The translations under genes and the position numbers were made by a program. A DNA stretch of 5,367 bases, taken from positions 1 to 5,367 of the forward strand of contig DAOTVS010000002.1 of the NCBI GenBank assembly GCA_034436375.1, given 5' to 3'. The DNA is from DAOTVS01 sp034436375. GTDB taxonomy: Bacteria; Chloroflexota; Anaerolineae; SpSt-313. The notes beneath the pieces were generated by a model, which made no database searches, was not told the DNA's origin, and saw only the letters and a list, made by a program, of their open reading frames with translations. Below, one piece after another: positions 4,306 through 5,367 of this stretch (its first letter is position 1; each line of letters begins with the position of its first letter).

Positions 4306-5298
4306 ATGCCCATGTCATCTTGTGAGGTCGTGCGCCGAGCAATCACGTTCGAACGCCCTGACCGGCTGCCACTGGATTTCTCTGCCTTTGGGCTCACCGA
4401 TTTCCACGGTGTTGGCTGGAATCAGATCGGCACCGGCGATAACAGCCTGCCCCAAACCCTCGATGAGTGGGGCTGTACCTGGGTGCGGCCATCCACTGTT
4501 ACCAATATGGGGCAAGTGAAAGGGCACCCCCTGGCCGACTGGAGCGCTCTGGATCACTACCGTTGGCCCGACCCCGACTTGCCCGCGTTCTATGACGGCA
4601 TGGAGGGCCGTTTCGCAGGGTCGGAGGGCAAGTTCATCACCACAGGCATCTTCATGCTACTCTTCGAGCGCATGCACGCGCTGCACGGGTTTGAAAACAC
4701 CCTGGCCGATCTCTATCTGGAGCGCGAGCGGATCGAGATGTTGGCTGATCGCATCGTCGAGTTTGACCTGGGCATCATCGAGAATATCGGCCGGCGCTTT
4801 CCCGGGCGTATCCATAGTTTTGGCTTTAGCGATGATTGGGGCACGGAGCAGGCGCTCTTCATCAACCCGGATCTGTGGGATGAGTTTTTCAAGCCGCGTT
4901 ATCGACGCATTTTCGATGCCGCTCACCGCCAAGGGTGGTTTGTGAGCATGCACTCCTGTGGTAGGGTGAATGCTATCATCGAGAGTCTGATCGAGATCGG
5001 CCTGGATGTCATCAACCTCCAGCAGCCGCGCGTCCTGGGCATCGAAGAGATCGGCCGGCAGTTTCGAGGCCGCATCTGCTTCCTGTCGCTTTGTGATATC
5101 CAGCATACCCTGCCATTCCAGGGAGCCGATGGGATCCGCGCCGAGGCGCAGTTGCTGCTGCGAGAGTGGTCGACTCCAGATGGGGGTTTCATTCTGGGCG
5201 ACTATGGGGATGGAGCCGCAGTTGGCGTGGGGGAGGACAAAAAACGCATCATGCTGGATGCTTTTTTGGAAGCTGACCCTTGGCGCAAAGGCGTCTAG
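4306..5298 (+). CDS. Uroporphyrinogen decarboxylase (UroD/MtaA) family protein
   Basis: This 330-residue protein has the UroD-fold (PF01208-type) layout, normal in length and without a signal peptide, so it is cytoplasmic. Typical elements are the N-terminal AITFERPDRLPLDF (~12-26), FSDDWGTEQALFINPDLWDE (~174-193, Asp176/Asp177), the motif MHSCGRV with His216 and Cys218, and CDIQHTLPF (~263-271). The His-x-Cys pair matches zinc-binding residues of the MtaA/MtbA/CmuA-type corrinoid methyltransferases. The RQAGR-type N-terminal substrate motif of true heme-pathway UroD is absent, so heme biosynthesis is unlikely. The third zinc ligand, a Cys near the C-terminus in MtaA, is not obvious; the corresponding stretch reads GGFILGDYGDGAAVGVG. 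Such genes often sit beside sugar importers in Chloroflexota as I recall, with unknown roles. A demethylase or methyltransferase acting on the imported compound is plausible but unproven. It is co-transcribed with the transporter. Confidence 0.9.
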   Translation: MPMSSCEVVRRAITFERPDRLPLDFSAFGLTDFHGVGWNQIGTGDNSLPQTLDEWGCTWVRPSTVTNMGQVKGHPLADWSALDHYRWPDPDLPAFYDGMEGRFAGSEGKFITTGIFMLLFERMHALHGFENTLADLYLERERIEMLADRIVEFDLGIIENIGRRFPGRIHSFGFSDDWGTEQALFINPDLWDEFFKPRYRRIFDAAHRQGWFVSMHSCGRVNAIIESLIEIGLDVINLQQPRVLGIEEIGRQFRGRICFLSLCDIQHTLPFQGADGIRAEAQLLLREWSTPDGGFILGDYGDGAAVGVGEDKKRIMLDAFLEADPWRKGV

Positions 5299-5346
5299 TG
5301 CTTGGACATGTCTGTATATGCGCTATCGATCCGAAAAGCACGCAGG

Positions 5347-5354
5347 TAGGAGAG
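5347..5354 (+). promoter_or_regulatory. Ribosome binding site of the next gene
   Basis: TAGGAGAG ends 8 nt before ATG 5363, after a 64-bp gap from the previous stop codon. This marks a further gene in the same direction, probably in the same operon. The gap also contains the palindrome GACATGTC (5305-5312), without a clear promoter. Confidence 0.55.
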
Positions 5355-5362
5355 TCTCCGTC

Positions 5363-5367
5363 ATGGC
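5363..5367 (+). CDS. Start of a further operon gene (start codon only)
   Basis: Only ATG GC is inside the window, so the product cannot be told (Met followed by Ala). The call rests on the well-spaced Shine-Dalgarno at 5347-5354 and on the direction and closeness to the UroD-fold gene. If it is an ATPase, a sugar-modifying enzyme, a corrinoid protein or another UroD-fold protein, that would decide much about the pathway. Confidence 0.45.

Noticed and set aside
3555..4397. Leftward 280-codon open frame opposite the second permease
   Set aside because: It is antisense to a highly conserved permease; its length is explained by codon bias of the real gene.
4306..5298. Assignment as hemE (true uroporphyrinogen decarboxylase)
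   Set aside because: The RQAGR-type N-terminal motif is missing, the MtaA-like HSCG motif is present, and the gene is in a transporter operon.
5302..5330. Possible promoter (TTGGAC with a weak -10) and palindrome GACATGTC before the next gene
   Set aside because: No acceptable -10 at 16-18 bp, and an 8-bp palindrome is expected by chance; the next gene is more simply part of the operon.

Overview
The window looks like chromosomal DNA from a GC-rich bacterium, most likely a Chloroflexota member of the Anaerolineae/Caldilineae kind. Three things suggest this: the Val/Lys/Glu/Thr-rich spacer after the lipobox of the solute-binding lipoprotein, the N-terminal domain of the leftward gene (a helical segment plus a sigma-region-4-like helix-turn-helix, a type I associate with that phylum), and the UroD-fold protein placed behind a CUT1 sugar importer. 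The taxonomic call is inference from style, not from a marker gene.

Layout. Bases 1-437 hold the first 145 codons of a leftward gene for a putative HTH-containing regulator or sensor; its 3' end lies outside the window. Bases 438-787 are a divergent intergenic region with no convincing gene. It carries three TGRCAAAA repeats one helical turn apart, a TACAAT -10-like hexamer, an 8-bp inverted repeat that could be an operator, and a roughly 250-nt leader for the rightward operon with several hairpins. Rightward genes follow: a Tat-type/lipobox solute-binding lipoprotein (788-2269), a 185-nt spacer with three perfect or near-perfect hairpins, a MalF/UgpA-type permease (best start TTG 2455, end 3372), a MalG/UgpE-type permease (3399-4295), and a UroD/MtaA-fold protein (4306-5298). 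A good Shine-Dalgarno and ATG at 5363 mark the start of a further gene.

How the genes fit together. The lipoprotein should capture a carbohydrate-like solute outside the membrane and hand it to the two permeases. No ATPase gene is visible, so the transporter probably uses an ATPase encoded elsewhere, as is common for CUT1 systems. The UroD-fold gene is tightly coupled to the second permease, with its Shine-Dalgarno overlapping the permease stop codon. It has a His-x-Cys zinc-type motif but none of the expected heme-pathway N-terminal signature, so it is more likely a methyltransferase-like or otherwise repurposed enzyme acting on the imported compound than a heme-biosynthesis enzyme. The most interesting hypothesis is an importer coupled to demethylation of a methylated or methoxylated substrate; this is unproven. 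The hairpin-rich spacer after the binding-protein gene fits the usual need for much more binding protein than permease.
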